Positions 1 through 11,642 of a stretch of 64,000 bases of DNA are shown here, one piece after another. The notes below the pieces were generated by a model. The model ran no database searches. It was not told the origin of the DNA and saw only the letters and a program-made list of their open reading frames with translations. The position numbers and the translations under genes are program-made. Each line of letters starts with the position of its first letter. Positions within the stretch are counted from its first letter, which is position 1. This stretch comes from Stratiolaelaps scimitus (Eukaryota; Arthropoda; Arachnida; Mesostigmata; Laelapidae), in the NCBI GenBank assembly GCA_019614645.1, contig JABWDB010000019.1, positions 356,501 through 420,500 on the forward strand. The letters run 5' to 3'.

Positions 1-242
1 ACAAGAACAACAACAAATACGGCGGAGGCGGTTGTGGTAGCAACAAACGTATATGATCGATAGATACATCAACCGTTCGTTCGTTGGATCGATCGATCGA
101 TTGAAGTAAAGATGAAAATCTCTCCGTCAATCGACGCAGCTCTCACTGGTCGCTGGATGCTATGAGCAATCATCAGAAAATCACTCACAATCAGATGGAT
201 GCGACCGCGAACACACGCACAACGAACGCGAAATATAATACA

Positions 243-263
243 ATATATATATATATATATATA
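243..263. repeat. (AT)n microsatellite
   Basis: Uninterrupted AT dinucleotides, about 10 units. Confidence 0.95.
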
Positions 264-452
264 GTATAGTGTATAGCTGTATGATGAGTGTGTGCCTGTG
301 CTCGCGCATCCGGTCTGCCGCGCTGTGCAACAACACAAACAATGTAACCACAATGTACAATGCAATGCAACGAAAATGAGAACACTCCCCGTCAAGCAGA
401 CGAGTCGCCTCTGTCTACCTGTCTCTGCCGTTATTCGCTGACGTTCATTGAC

Positions 453-505
453 GACAACAACAAGAGCAACAATAATAGCAGCATCACCAGCAGCAGCAGT
501 AGTAA
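453..505. repeat. Compound AAC/AAT/CAG triplet tract
   Basis: Imperfect run of CAA, AAT and CAG triplets. Read on the minus strand it gives a spurious poly-Leu open frame. Confidence 0.85.
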
Positions 506-642
506 CAATCGCATCGCGTCATCGATTGGCGGTTCGGTTCGGGTAGGCGTTAGTTCTCTTCGTAAGTGGAATCGCGAACAGCAACCGCGTGTTGTACACT
601 CACCGCGTATTGATGCCATATTCTTCACAGCACTTGTGGTTT

Positions 643-663
643 CTGCTGCTGCTGCTGCTGCTT
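643..663. repeat. (CTG)n triplet tract
   Basis: About seven CTG units, perfect for most of the length. Confidence 0.9.
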
Positions 664-1095
664 GTGGAGGTTGCTGTGGTGAATCGTATCGTCTTCTGTG
701 GTGAAGATGTTATCGTTATGTTGACGACAAGGTGAATCTGGGAAATGTCGACTGTGGCGACCGGCGATTACGTAGACAGCTTCTTCCGCTTGGACATTAT
801 TGACAAATTAAGATAAGCGCTAGTCGACGATTGTGCATCACTCGGCACTTGTGGTATTTTCTGCTGATAGAAAATTATGTTGGGGTTTTTTGTTTGTTTT
901 TGTTGCTACATGAATGGCCTTTAGCGAAGAAGACACGCGAATCATAGGGGGAACAACTTTTTTGAAGTAAGTGAAGTGTATTGGGCAGGCGTGAAATGAT
1001 GATTTTTGTCATTTCTTGAATGCTCATATACAATATTTGGTTTCGCGGATTAATAGGAGTTTTTTTGCTCGAGAGCAAGGCCCCTCCATATTGGC

Positions 1096-1121
1096 TATAT
1101 ATATGTATATATATATATATA
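1096..1121. repeat. (AT)n microsatellite with one GT interruption
   Basis: AT dinucleotides broken once by ATGT. Confidence 0.95.
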
Positions 1122-1272
1122 CGATCTCTCGAATGGTCAAGTTGGTCCTCATAGTTCAGCTGAACGACTCGTTACACGGTGGCAACGACAACGATGCCCC
1201 TTTGAACAAAATGAGGATAGCACATAGGAGAGGAGAGGCCAATCTAAGCGAGTGTCTTGAGCAGGTGAACGC

Positions 1273-1299
<27 letters not shown>
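1273..1299. repeat. (AT)n microsatellite
   Basis: Perfect AT array of about 13 units. Confidence 0.95.
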
Positions 1300-1303
<4 letters not shown>

Positions 1304-1518
1304 ATACAGAGACCCGTGACATCAGCCAGGCACGTATCGGTATCATGAAGTTCTTCATCTAGAGAGTGAGGTCGTTTTGGTGTTGTATGAGTAATAGTCG
1401 ATATTAGACGGACAGTAGAAAAGCGTAATGATCAATTGAGGGCGTAGATCCCATTTCATAGCTCCCCTTTTCGATGATGATGATAGCAGCAACAACCAGA
1501 TGATTGTACATGCAACAC

Positions 1519-1538
1519 TATATATATATATATATATA
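1519..1538. repeat. (AT)n microsatellite
   Basis: Perfect array of about 10 units. Confidence 0.95.
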
Positions 1539-1888
1539 AGCCCAGCATCTAAACGCCCCAGGCAGCGATACCGTCATCGTGGTCCGTTATGATTAGCGCT
1601 CGCCTGTTCTAGGCGCAAGGGCGCTGCTGTTGATTTCCGCCGTGGCGCCAGCAGCAGCAGCCACCGGTGGCTGCTCCTGTGGCCCGTATCGACCACTGCT
1701 CCTGCTGCGGTAGACGATTCTGGAACTTCGGCTGCTGCTACTGCAGCTGTGTTCACAGTTGATGCTGCCGCCAGCACCACCGTCGCCTCAGCAGAATACA
1801 AGGGAACACATTGCAAGTGCTACCGCGATATTGTTGATGGTCGATGAGGTAAGGGAGCCGTGAAGGCAGCAATAGAAGCTGTGCTGAT

Positions 1889-1980
1889 GATTACATATAC
1901 ATATAATATATACATATTAGATATGTACATCTCTATATATATATATGTATATATAGGTATGTGTAGGTGTGTATATGTGG
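1889..1980. repeat. Degenerate AT/GT-rich satellite-like tract
   Basis: The stretch alternates ATAC, ATAT and GTAT motifs. A perfect AT core lies at about 1934-1955 and a GTGT-rich 3' flank follows. It looks like an old, decaying microsatellite. Confidence 0.8.
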
Positions 1981-3538
1981 GTATACCTGTCCATGCGTTC
2001 GCTGTGTTCACGGGGTTCTATCAAAGTACCAATGCTACAAAGGCATCTAAAGCTCAATTCTCTGTCTCGAGCGCGTCTAGCAGAAGAACGGCGATAATGT
2101 AGACAATAATCAACTATAGTCCACTGATAGCGGTGCTCGTCGAAATCGTAATGGGCACTGCGGGTAGGTGTGAAATCAGCAAACGCTGCCGGGGGTAGTC
2201 GGAGGCGGGGGACAGTGGCAACGAAGCGAGCTATTGGACGAAGAGTGAGCGCTTAGTTCGTTGCTTGGTCAGCTAGTCGGTTGGCCTCTTAAGGCTGAAC
2301 GACGACAGCTTCGAATGAGGAAACGGGCGAGGTGTCGCCGACATCTGCGAAAGGCGCAATCAACGAATTCCCCTTGATAGACCACTATTGTACTAAGACG
2401 AATAACAAAAGCAAAATGATCATGGGCAGTTAGCAAGCAAACGCGAGGGAAATGATCCTTGCTGAAATGTGATGGCATATTATAGCGAACGATGATGATG
2501 GTATTGCCGCCCCTGCTGTTGCTGCTACCTTGATTCGATTTGTGTGAGGATGGCCATTGAGCCTTTTCCGCTGTTCACCTATACCATCATTATTCGCAGA
2601 ATTTGGCCATGCTTACACAACGGGCTCGATTTTATCAACTATCTGTCACCGCCACCATCGACCACCACCACTGCAAGCGCCGTAAACTCGCCTCCTGCAA
2701 TTCAGCCTCTCTGATTCCGGCCACATCGGACTCACTGACGCATTCAGAATACACGTATATGGTATATTCCGTATGAATCTCTCATCTATCGATTGTAGAT
2801 TGACGCAGGACCCGTTCGTTCGTAGCATTAGTGAGATCACCGGAGCAAATTCGAGTTCACGGCAGACGTGTGTGTGTGAATACGTGCGTGTCTGGTCTGT
2901 GCGACTGATCGTTTGCTTGAGAGTTACTCGAGCCTATTCATGCCGAGCCGCGAGACCTGTCTCGATGTTTCTCATCGTCTCATTGCTTATTAGTAATTGT
3001 CGGCCTGCATCCTACCGACGTTAGGATCGTCAAACCGTCATACTGCTAACACTGAAATTGAACACGATCAGCGACTCAGCCATCCGTCCCACAGGCATTT
3101 CCTATCATGACTCCTCTTACGCTTCGAAGTTGCAACTCGGCCGTCAACTCAATCCGCAACAGCCACCATCCCGCAGCCGTTCGTCCCGAGCATATCATCT
3201 CCAGACGGCGCAGGCTAGTGACCACCATGGCATCACAAACGCTCGTTACCAGCGGGCGGCCTGTTGGCATCCTGAACAACGGCCGCAACAACACGTAGAG
3301 ATTTATCGTCGACATCGTCGCGCTTGCTTGTATCCACTGTCTGCGGTAACCGCTAACCGCAAACCAATATAGCATCACTATTACTTTCCCGACGCCACGC
3401 GGAGTCAGCCGTCTCTTCATTCATTCCTACCTACCCTTCGCGGTCATTATGGGTTAACAATAATCGTCGCCGCGACGGTCATGATTTTCTGATCGCAACG
3501 GTCAGACATCGTGAACGAGTGATGGCAGTTTGTAAATA

Positions 3539-3578
3539 ACACACACACACAGACACATATATATATATATATATATAT
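3539..3578. repeat. Compound (AC)n(AT)n microsatellite
   Basis: An AC block runs directly into about 11 AT units. The same AC-to-AT arrangement recurs near 27.6 and 59.8 kb. Confidence 0.95.
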
Positions 3579-4085
3579 GCGTAGAGTCGCTGCGACGACA
3601 TTGCAAATGCGACATTGACTGACACTGCTGGGCGGCTGTGGGGTTGGCTCAAATCGAAGGGGTCACATCCCACAGAAGAATCCCCGCTCCCGAAGCAGCG
3701 GTTTTAGCTCCATGTCGCTCGTTTACTCCGACACCCTATGCTGCTTCTCCTAGCTAACGCTTACCCGCTAACCAAAACGGCGTGATAATTGCAACTTGTG
3801 TTATCGCCACCCTCATTGACCCACACAAACACACAGAGAAATGAACATGGACGGTGGCGTTCAGTTTTTCAGAAGACGAACCACGCTGCTAAACGCCGGG
3901 TTCACGGCAGCCGCAGCAAAGATTATGCCCTGACAACGAGTTACGTTCGCCGGCTTGCGTTGGATCCTCGTCGCCGCATTCGTCTTCACCTTGCGATTTC
4001 GCCAGCGGCAGGCGCCGCGGCAGTGGGTCGAACCGCGGGCCACAACAACACAGAATCGTCATAATGCATAGCCACGGCGGCTACT

Positions 4086-4108
4086 GCTGTTGTTGTTGTT
4101 GTTGCTGC
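4086..4108. repeat. (TTG)n triplet tract
   Basis: TGT/TTG triplets flanked by CTG units. Confidence 0.9.
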
Positions 4109-4251
4109 CGTTCTGCAATGTCGCGACGTAAACGTTGAGGGTGGTTAAACACCCATAGAAGCGTGTGTAAAGAGTGCGACGTCGTGGAAACCCAACGGAC
4201 GCATCATTAACACACGTACAAGGGGGTCTCTTGGCGCCATCGTACGCTTCC

Positions 4252-4269
4252 ATATATATATATATATAC
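4252..4269. repeat. (AT)n microsatellite
   Basis: About nine perfect units. Confidence 0.9.
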
Positions 4270-5594
4270 ATATGATTCGGCGGATGAAATCGTTGTTGCC
4301 GCTGTCGTCGTCATCATCGGCGGCGTTAGCGGCTCCCGCCCCTCGCGGCGCTGTCCCAAGCCCTTGTCGTTCCCTTGACTGTTGCCGGACTGTTATCTAA
4401 CCTAGAGAATGTCTCTGGATCGACAGGGCATTGGTTTCGCCGCAACCATCAAACTTCGTCGCATCGCTTTGGTCAGCAATACCACATAAATATTCGGTGC
4501 AGATCGCGCCGCCCCGCAAGCGATATCTGATATGTGCACTATCTCGGCGCCTTGCCTCCCGGCGCTGTCATCATCTCTACTCGTCTAGGTTTGTCTAGAG
4601 AAGCACGGGTGCATTTATGTCTGTTACAGATCGTTCAGATCGCGCACCGTGGATGACAGGGTGCGACGTCTGCTGGGACGACCAAACGAACAGATACAGA
4701 TTAGGGTGAGTGTTAGGGGAGAGAGCGAGAGAGAGCGAACCAGAGAGAACAATGCATGAGGGTGTTGGGACCGCTGAGCGTGAAGATCATCAGGAACGTT
4801 AATCATCGTGGGTGAATCATCGTCGTCGGTGGCAGACCGCGCACTGACTTCAGTGTGGCGGATGGCCAGGGACAGGCGAGCCCCTGGTAGCTGTAGTATG
4901 GTCGTCATCATTTCGTAGTATTCGGCCCCATTGTGGTGCTGCAGCTAGCGACGACAGAAGCATCATATGGCTGGCTCGCGCCTCAGTCAGACCAGAACAG
5001 TCATACAATGGACAGATCCGTACGGGGCGCAACTCGATTCTGAGGGTCAGCCCGCCTTGGTCGGGGGTAGCTGTTCATCGAAAAAGATGAAGATGCATCT
5101 TCCAAAACTGTTCCAGTGTTCTTTGTTTGAGATCTCTATTCCCTGTTGATTGTGCCGCATTTAACAGCATTCAACAATATATGTTCTATCAGATAATACA
5201 GCTGTTGTGTAACGGCCGAGATTTCGGTTTGCGCATGTATTTGCGGGATTTTGCCGCGGCGCTATCGCAGGTGATACACTCCAGCTCGGGGGCGGGGACG
5301 GGGACTTGTTACGTTGTCTGTTACATCTAGTGATGCCAGCTGATGTCAAATACGACCATGTACGTAAGTAGGGTATAATGCTTCGACCGAAATCATTCGC
5401 TCTTCCTATGTAAACTCGAATACAAACGACGATCGTTTGTTGACCCCGCAGCGGGTGCCACTGCCATCTGTAAACAGTACGACTTTACACTAATGATGAT
5501 GATACTTACTAAACGGCGACCGCTAGGTTCACCGAAAGCACTGAACTGTCTGTATCACTGTCGATCTGTCATGACGGATAGAGCTTCAGGTGCC

Positions 5595-5609
5595 CACACA
5601 CACACACAC
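5595..5609. repeat. (AC)n microsatellite
   Basis: Short perfect CA array. Confidence 0.85.
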
Positions 5610-6075
5610 GCACACTCCATGGACACATACTCGTCAAATGGCAATCAATGCGATAAGCATAACGTGCTGTTTGCCCAGACTACGGTCAAGCGCGTTTTTG
5701 GTCGAACGACCGTTATCAACCTCGATAAGAGAAGGACATTGCACCGCTTAACACCGAGGAACATCTGCATCTCGACACAACGACAAAGCTGACCAATGCT
5801 GATATTCTATAATATTTGCACTCACGAGGCCAGATGCGCTATATGTGCATACCGTGTGGCCCGTGTTACGGGGCTGATCGATCGTACGTCAGAGGCGTGC
5901 ATCGCTGCGTGCACGTTGTTGTGTCATGGTAAAAGAAGATGTTGACGGGATGGTTCAAGATACTCCTGACGATACGCTCAGCAGTTCATCTGACGATTAT
6001 CGCAAATAGCTTATATTCTGCTGGTATTGCTATATGGCGACTGCTATCACTGTAAGCTCTTGTCGAAGAAGCAGT

Positions 6076-6252
6076 CTACTTTGCCAGTATTATCGATGTT
6101 CCGTGGCACGGTTCGCGGGGCCATCGCGCTTGTTCGTTGCCGCAATGTAGCCCAGGTTGCGTGCGGCCGTCATACGAACCCTGCCGGGCGTCAGCTGTAT
6201 CGATGCTAATTAACGAAATCGCCATCAGTAAAAATACGCAATAACTAATCAT
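6076..6252 (-). CDS. Possible signal-peptide exon or small secreted peptide (58 aa), unrecognised
   Basis: Read on the minus strand, an ATG in good invertebrate context (TCAAATG) opens a 58-codon frame ending in TAG. The first 22 residues look like a secretory signal: hydrophobic core YCVFLLMAISLISI, then TADA, a plausible cleavage site before Arg-Gln. The rest is short, charged and has two cysteines (LHC and EPCHG). The stop overlaps a possible splice donor (AAA|GTAGAC), so this could be a first coding exon instead of a complete gene. The frame is also open upstream of the ATG to about 6507. I do not recognise a family, and no promoter is evident. A chance hydrophobic frame remains a real possibility. 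Confidence 0.2.
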   Translation of the reverse strand: MISYCVFLLMAISLISIDTADARQGSYDGRTQPGLHCGNEQARWPREPCHGTSIILAK

Positions 6253-6507
6253 TTGATTATCAAAAGGTATCCAAGCGTCGTCGTTAAATATCTTGCGTTG
6301 CCGCGAGGGACATCGTGACGGAATCTCGTCAGTGGGCAAGTCAATGTCCAACAAATATGAATGACACATTGCCGGCGATCGAATCGGTTTACAGTCGCCG
6401 AATGCACGCAAGTGCAGAAGAGCCCTGAAAACGGCCCATCTCGGAAACGGTCCGATTCGTTTGTCATCGACGCCGGGCTGTAAACATCGGTTCGGCCGGA
6501 CGGTCAA

Positions 6508-8489
6508 TCGGGGTCACGCCGGATACGATGGCGCTTCGTGCAGCTGATCCTCTACCGCGACGCCCTGCCCTAATGTGTCACCTGCTTGAGCGAGACGATA
6601 TCACTTCCTATCGTGATGGCTTGTTGCTAGTATTTAGGTGCAGGCGTATATGAACGTGATTTACGGCATGCCTCATGCGACGCTTGTTAGTACAGGTCAC
6701 GTCAACGTTGTTGGTCAGCTGACTTGGATCGTAGTCGCAAGACCCTTCCGATATCCGCACCGAGATAGACCCGTCGTCTGTTACAAAATCTGTGCGACCA
6801 GGCGACTACACGGCGCCTTTGAAATAGGAAATGGACGATGGTTGTCGCGCGATGTCTCGTCGAAACGGCGTGTATTGATAATATCTCTCTATGTCCATCT
6901 ATCTATACGCTTGTATTTATCGTGTTTGTCACTGTGTATGGACATACTTGCATCCACTGTAGACGAATCAAAACGTCTCATCAGCAACAGCAGAAGCAAC
7001 GAGCGGCACCTCTCATCGCGTGTGTCATCCTGTCAAGCTTTGGCGGCTTCTCTCGACGCGGGAGCTGGCCACAAAGCGTTTAAGCGTACGACAAGCGCAT
7101 CCCGGCGCTTGCAAGTAAACCAATAAGTCCATGACGGTCCGAAATAGGTAGGAGTGATGCCTGAGTCAAGCAAACAAAATCGAAAAGGAAGCCCCAGGAA
7201 GCATCCAGGCAGACACGGCCTAAACAGAGCAACGCGATTGGCGTTGCTTGATTTGACAAGAATAACCACAATTTCATAATGTTATAGATGGGAATCGAAG
7301 GAGATGGCTTTTTTTTTCACTATCGGTTAAATTTTCCGGGAAGGTGGGGAAGTATCCCCGGACATATGCCACCAGTCATATTGGACCTCATCCCCTCTTA
7401 GATGAAATAGTATGGGAGGAAGGGTTGGCCTCTTATGGCCCACCTGAAACGTGTGCCTTGTCCAAGCGAAAATCCGCACTGGGTTCCTGTCCAGGGAGCA
7501 GAGCTTTGTGGACGCCTTTCACCAATGTCCTATAACAATTTTTCATTCTCGAGCCTGTTTCATGTACGTTCCTTCAATACGAAAAACGGAGAACGCGTGA
7601 GGCTAACCCACCATCTTCCGAGCTGTTCATTGCAGACGCACAGAATTAACGATACAGGATTGAGTGGATTAATGATACGCGTCAAAAATTAATTAACTCC
7701 CACACCAGCGAACAAGTCAGGGTTCTCTTCGCGTTCGATCGAAGCTTCGCGTACCCCCTGTGTGACAACGACAGGGTTACGCTGGAAATTCTTAGTTTAA
7801 TCCAAGGTTTTCTACCTAACTTTCAGCAGTTTTCTATTTTTTTTTCCGGTTGTATACCTGCGTTCGTTGTCGTCGGTATTAAATAGATCCGACTATTCCA
7901 TATCTGCCAACGAGGCGGCGTTTCATTATGGTCAATGATGCGGCGTTCGCCGTGTGATTAGCCCCGACCTGCGTCTGTGTGCAGCTCCCTCAACTTCTGT
8001 CGATTTCTGGTGAAAGCTACACGAACCGCTGTATCGCGCCCTGCCGAGGCAAGACGACACGGGTCGAGACGCCGAAGAAGTCAACGTTAATAACCGTCGC
8101 GTGCCGTTCCATTTTAATGGATTTCTAGCAGGAGCGGCGTTCAAGGAGCTGGCGGACGTCTCTTTCGTTTTCAGCTGCCGAGGCAAGAAAAAGCGTAGCG
8201 CCATCGCCAGCATCGTCATTCGTCTGCTCACTCACGTGGGTTAGTGTCGATACAACAATAAGCATGGTGTATAGTTAACGCTACCAGCGTTGGCAATACA
8301 ACTACGGTGACCTTTTCAAGGGACGAACTAGCTGACACACGGGCGGCGATACAAGCGTTGCTGGCACTTATTACTATAATACTTTGGATAAAAATGGGAA
8401 TTGACCCTGCGGGGCCGACTGTAGAAGAACGGATCGGGCGGGCGGGCGGACGAACGCACTGGTTGCAGAGACCACAACGGAAAATGAAG
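6508..8489. other. Gene-free stretch
   Basis: Mostly unique sequence. A 7-bp perfect stem (GCAACGC/GCGTTGC) lies near 7227-7245. The 7.3-7.7 kb part has fewer simple repeats than its surroundings and may be an old unrecognised transposon fragment, but I find no matching copy in the window. No gene is supported. Confidence 0.5.
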
Positions 8490-8605
8490 CCGTCAACGCG
8501 GTGGCTTCGATGGCTGAGTCTCTAGCTGTAAAATGTCGGAGGCCTCTGGTTCGAGTCCCGTGTATAATAGAACTTAAGGCTTTAACATTTACCCTACGAG
8601 GGATA
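8490..8605 (+). mobile_element. SINE family 1, truncated copy
   Basis: A perfect RNA polymerase III B box (GGTTCGAGTCC) sits at 8548-8558. The sequence before it (GCGGTGGC, ATGGCTGAGTCTC, AGCTGTAAAA, CGGAGGCCTCTGG) matches the head of the copies at 28.4 and 30.2 kb. After the B box it keeps a diverged TATAATAGAACTTAAG and then loses similarity, so the usual TTTAATAAACC end is missing. It is a dead, 3'-truncated copy. Confidence 0.65.
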
Positions 8606-9030
8606 AGCCGACCGTGGATGGGTGGCGGTTGTTTGTTTGTTTGTTGTTATTGAAAATCGAACCTAGACATGTTTAGTACATCGTCAAAGGAACGTTCGGA
8701 CACCAATGCAAGCTTCTCGGTGGATCGCCCACGAACGCGTACTACGCGGGACCAATAGTATTAATATAGTAGTTAGAATAATATCGATTCTCGGTAGCAT
8801 TAGTTAAATAACCTGTGCTGAGGCGGGTTAGCCACTAGACGCGCTTACAGGTGCCTTATCAGATGAGAATTTGAACTCGTCACCAAAGATTCATATAGCC
8901 AGTGACAAGACAATGGCGGAATCGACCCGACCCCAGTTAATACTGCTCGGGCTTTCTTGGCTTTGAGACGTCACAATAGCTGGACTTGTTGCTTGATCAC
9001 CAGCTAATTTATTATTCATGCGTCGACTTC
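8606..9030. other. Gene-free stretch
   Basis: It contains a short (GTTT)n run at about 8628-8645. At 8830-8880 there are A-box-like and B-box-like motifs, but in the wrong relative order for a tRNA or SINE. Otherwise it looks unique. Confidence 0.5.
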
Positions 9031-9414
9031 TCAATTCAATTCGAGTCGACATTCAAGATCAACGGTGAGAAAAGCTCGATCGTTATCAGCGCGAGTTCGG
9101 CGGGCAATGTTGTCGGAATGGTGTTGTCGAACGGTTGAACACGGCGAGAAGAACGACTCGTGAACGATCACTACGAGCTGCATCTGGATATCATTCACGC
9201 CAATGGTAGGGCATGGCGAGCATTTCCGCGTGCCCGTTGGGGTGATATATGAATCATGCAGCAGCTCAAGCCGAACGAGGCACAATGAATTCGTCGTATA
9301 TCTTCGATTCGGACATTCCCTCCACAAACTCTGCCTGAGCTGCTTTGGCTGCCACGTGTTATTAGATGTCATCTTCATGTTCATGATCATATCAGCATCA
9401 CATATGAAACACAT
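9031..9414 (-). CDS. Low-confidence open frame, 127 codons, non-repetitive
   Basis: A minus-strand ATG opens a frame free of simple repeats. The predicted product has an N-terminus rich in Met and Asn and scattered cysteines (CFICDAD, KCSPCP). No domain is recognised. A frame of this length is expected several times by chance in 64 kb, so only its complexity recommends it. Confidence 0.12.
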   Translation of the reverse strand: MCFICDADMIMNMKMTSNNTWQPKQLRQSLWRECPNRRYTTNSLCLVRLELLHDSYITPTGTRKCSPCPTIGVNDIQMQLVVIVHESFFSPCSTVRQHHSDNIARRTRADNDRAFLTVDLECRLELN

Positions 9415-10141
9415 TTCGGGGGCATTTCGCTCAAAGACCTAAATAAAAACGGTGCGAAAATAAGCAGATCCTTTTATCTCGACTTGTCCGCCAGCTCGGC
9501 GCCACTCTGTTTTCGATTGCCCCGCCTGCCTCGGACGCCAATTCGCGACGTGTTTATTCGTTGCTGTTATCACAATAGATCGCGCTGAAATTTCCACCAG
9601 CGCACGATGGGATGGTCACTGGGTTCGCTGAACTCGGCATCTGGACGGATTGTTAAGGGGCACTTTTGCGTTGGAAACTTCTATGCTCTCTTCGCATCTT
9701 ATGATGTCAATGTTTCGTCGGATCGTTGCTGCGAATTAGTGATCATGCAAATTAGTGGCAAATTAGGCCGAAGGGCAGGAAGGCACATCTGTCTGTCCTG
9801 AATAAACTGAATAAACTGTCAATATTGTCACCAAAGACGTCTATTATATTACGCCGGCTGTTATTTATTTCATTGCATTACAAAATATAGTTAATTACAA
9901 ATAAAGAACACGATTGGTTTATATATACACCGATCTGGTTGAGCCAGAATGACTTGTCGTTTTATAATCAGCAGGGTGGTCGGCAATCGTAACTTGATAA
10001 TAAAGCATTTATTATTATTCTGCATGTAACAGCTACATCGATAATTTTCTACTGGAACAGAACGCGGCAATAAATCAATCAATGTTTATGTTACCACGCG
10101 TCTTATGACCAACCGATGATTATATCATTAGCATACATCAA

Positions 10142-10160
10142 ATATATATATATATATATA
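10142..10160. repeat. (AT)n microsatellite
   Basis: Perfect array of about nine units. Confidence 0.9.
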
Positions 10161-10182
10161 ATACTTATGTAGTTGTAAGCAC

Positions 10183-10217
10183 AACAACTACTGCTGCTGC
10201 TGCTGCTCCTGCTGCTA
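10183..10217. repeat. Compound (CAA)(CTG)n tract
   Basis: A short CAA run followed by about nine CTG units, one of them CTC. Confidence 0.9.
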
Positions 10218-10640
10218 GCCAAAGTATTCGGATCAATTATTAATTAATTGATAATTGCCATCGTTAATTTGCATACGAGTGGCAACGGCGGGGCGGTGGA
10301 CTTCAACAGCCTTCAGCTGTTATCGACTCGATTTAGCATAAAGCTCCACTAAGGTCTAGGGCTCCGAGTGAATATCTTAAACAGCAGAAAAAGAAACACA
10401 AGAGCCTGTATCCACTCGCAATTCGGCAGCGGCGTCGATTCAGCCCTAAGATTCAGCGAACCCTGGATTCGTGGCTTTCCACATGACCAGGCAAATCCTT
10501 CGAAGTTGACCACGCCGTCTGAGCGATAGACACTTTCGTCTAAATATCGATCATGCAATTAAAGCCAGAGACGGATAAATGTGTAAGCGCCGTCAGCTTC
10601 TTACAAGTTGCAGAGCATGAAATTCGAATGATATTTTTAT

Positions 10641-10919
10641 TCATTTAAATAAACCTCTATCATCTGGTGCGTTGCTATTATATATGCGATGATTAGCGGT
10701 TGTTGTCTCCTCGTCAGGAGCCACCCTAAAGAGTACACCGCAAATGAATGCTATTGTAAATGTTGTCATAATTTGTACACGATCTACCGTCGCTGGTTGT
10801 ACGGGTGTAATTTTCGACGATGTTCTGCGAGACTCGATAGCGGTAACGTTATTTACTATCACGCCCCTAGTTCGCAAGGGGCCGCTCCAGTTCGCTTCAA
10901 TTTCAACAAGCGTGTTCAA
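10641..10919 (-). CDS. Low-confidence terminal-exon-like open frame with overlapping AATAAA
   Basis: This minus-strand frame is free of simple repeats and stays open upstream to about 10.98 kb. An internal Met starts a hydrophobic stretch (TTFTIAFICGVLF). The TGA stop is embedded in AATGAATAAAA, so a canonical polyadenylation signal begins at the stop itself. That is the only gene-like mark. No domain is recognised, and AATAAA is frequent in this AT-rich segment. Confidence 0.15.
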   Translation of the reverse strand: MNTLVEIEANWSGPLRTRGVIVNNVTAIESRRTSSKITPVQPATVDRVQIMTTFTIAFICGVLFRVAPDEETTTANHRIYNSNAPDDRGLFK

Positions 10920-11070
10920 GTAACGATTATTGATGATCGATGATCTTCGTCGTGATAGATATTGTTTGTATAGTTTGTGTCAATATATTCTTTGGAGCAC
11001 TTGCTTGATTGCCTGTCTGCACCCGTGATCCATCTTTGACTGCTATTATGGCGTGTGTAACTATTTCGTG

Positions 11071-11140
11071 ATTGTTTCATTTTCCGGAGCATTGTTTCAT
11101 TTCTGGAGCATCCCATTGTTTCCTTTTTTCCGGAGCATCC
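11071..11140. repeat. Three-unit minisatellite, unit 20-26 bp
   Basis: Three tandem units each start ATTGTTTC and end in a CGGAGC or TGGAGC motif: 11071-11090, 11091-11114 and 11115-11140. Units 2 and 3 add CATCC. It is not related to the di- or trinucleotide arrays. Confidence 0.85.
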
Positions 11141-11369
11141 GTAGATTTGCTTTCCTCAAGGTGTTTACTGCGTGTCTTCCTCCACCCAATGCCTTACGAT
11201 TATGCTATTGATTCTAATTATGGCGACACACCGCCCCTGGGATAATTACCCACGACACACAACATTAGAGCCAGCGGTCGGCGCGGTACTCTCTGGCGGG
11301 GAGAACTATAATCAAAATGTGTGCCGGCTTTCGTATCACACGAACCTGAGCCTATGATTCTATTTGCAG

Positions 11370-11642
11370 TTGCCAACCAGTCCGCGTTTGCGTACGGGGG
11401 TCGCACCACCACCACCACCAGCGCTAACATCAACAGCTACAACACCGATGCGCGGTGTCCGTGTGTCAATAGTTGACACCAGTTCTTCTCGTTCATCATC
11501 GTCGTCGTCGTTGCCGCCGCCGCCCGATTGGCCGTTGACGTTGCTCTTGTTGGCTGTGCTCGCGGTGGTCCTTGCCTCTTTCGTCCTGGTCGAGCGGGCG
11601 GGCGCGCGCGGCCTGCTAACTAACGAAACGAATTTTTGCTAA
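11370..11642 (+). CDS. Candidate terminal exon: Pro/Ser-rich linker plus one membrane segment
   Basis: A textbook 3' splice site (TTCTATTTGCAG) ends at 11369. The frame that follows encodes a Pro-rich part (GVAPPPPPALTS), a Ser run (SSSRSSSSSS), then a 19-residue hydrophobic segment (PLTLLLLAVLAVVLASFVLV) and a 16-residue tail before TAA. That order suits a single-pass or tail-anchored protein. Caution: the Pro and Ser runs come from CCA/CCG and TCG triplet repeats. The membrane segment itself is not repeat-derived. No family is recognised. Confidence 0.2.
   Translation: MPTSPRLRTGVAPPPPPALTSTATTPMRGVRVSIVDTSSSRSSSSSSLPPPPDWPLTLLLLAVLAVVLASFVLVERAGARGLLTNETNFC

Larger units (their letters stand above)
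1..6075. other. Gene-free stretch, simple-repeat rich
   Basis: I see no recognisable gene or RNA here on either strand. The content is unique sequence interrupted by the AT, AC and triplet arrays listed separately. The open frames are short and mostly run through repeats. Several plausible core signals occur by chance, but none is paired with a convincing exon. Confidence 0.6.
9442..10640. other. Gene-free stretch
   Basis: AT-richer sequence from about 9800 to 10300, with several AATAAA and TTAATTAA motifs and the AT and CTG arrays listed below. No gene is visible. Confidence 0.5.

Noticed and set aside
8820..8885. A-box-like (minus strand GTCTAGTGGCTAACCC) and B-box-like motifs suggesting a tRNA
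   Set aside because: On that strand the B-like motif precedes the A-like motif, so it cannot form an RNA polymerase III internal promoter, and no cloverleaf fits.
10410..10424. 13-base match (TATCCACTCGCAA) to the repeat at 61.7 kb
   Set aside because: Exact 13-base matches are expected dozens of times by chance within 64 kb, and no similarity extends beyond it.
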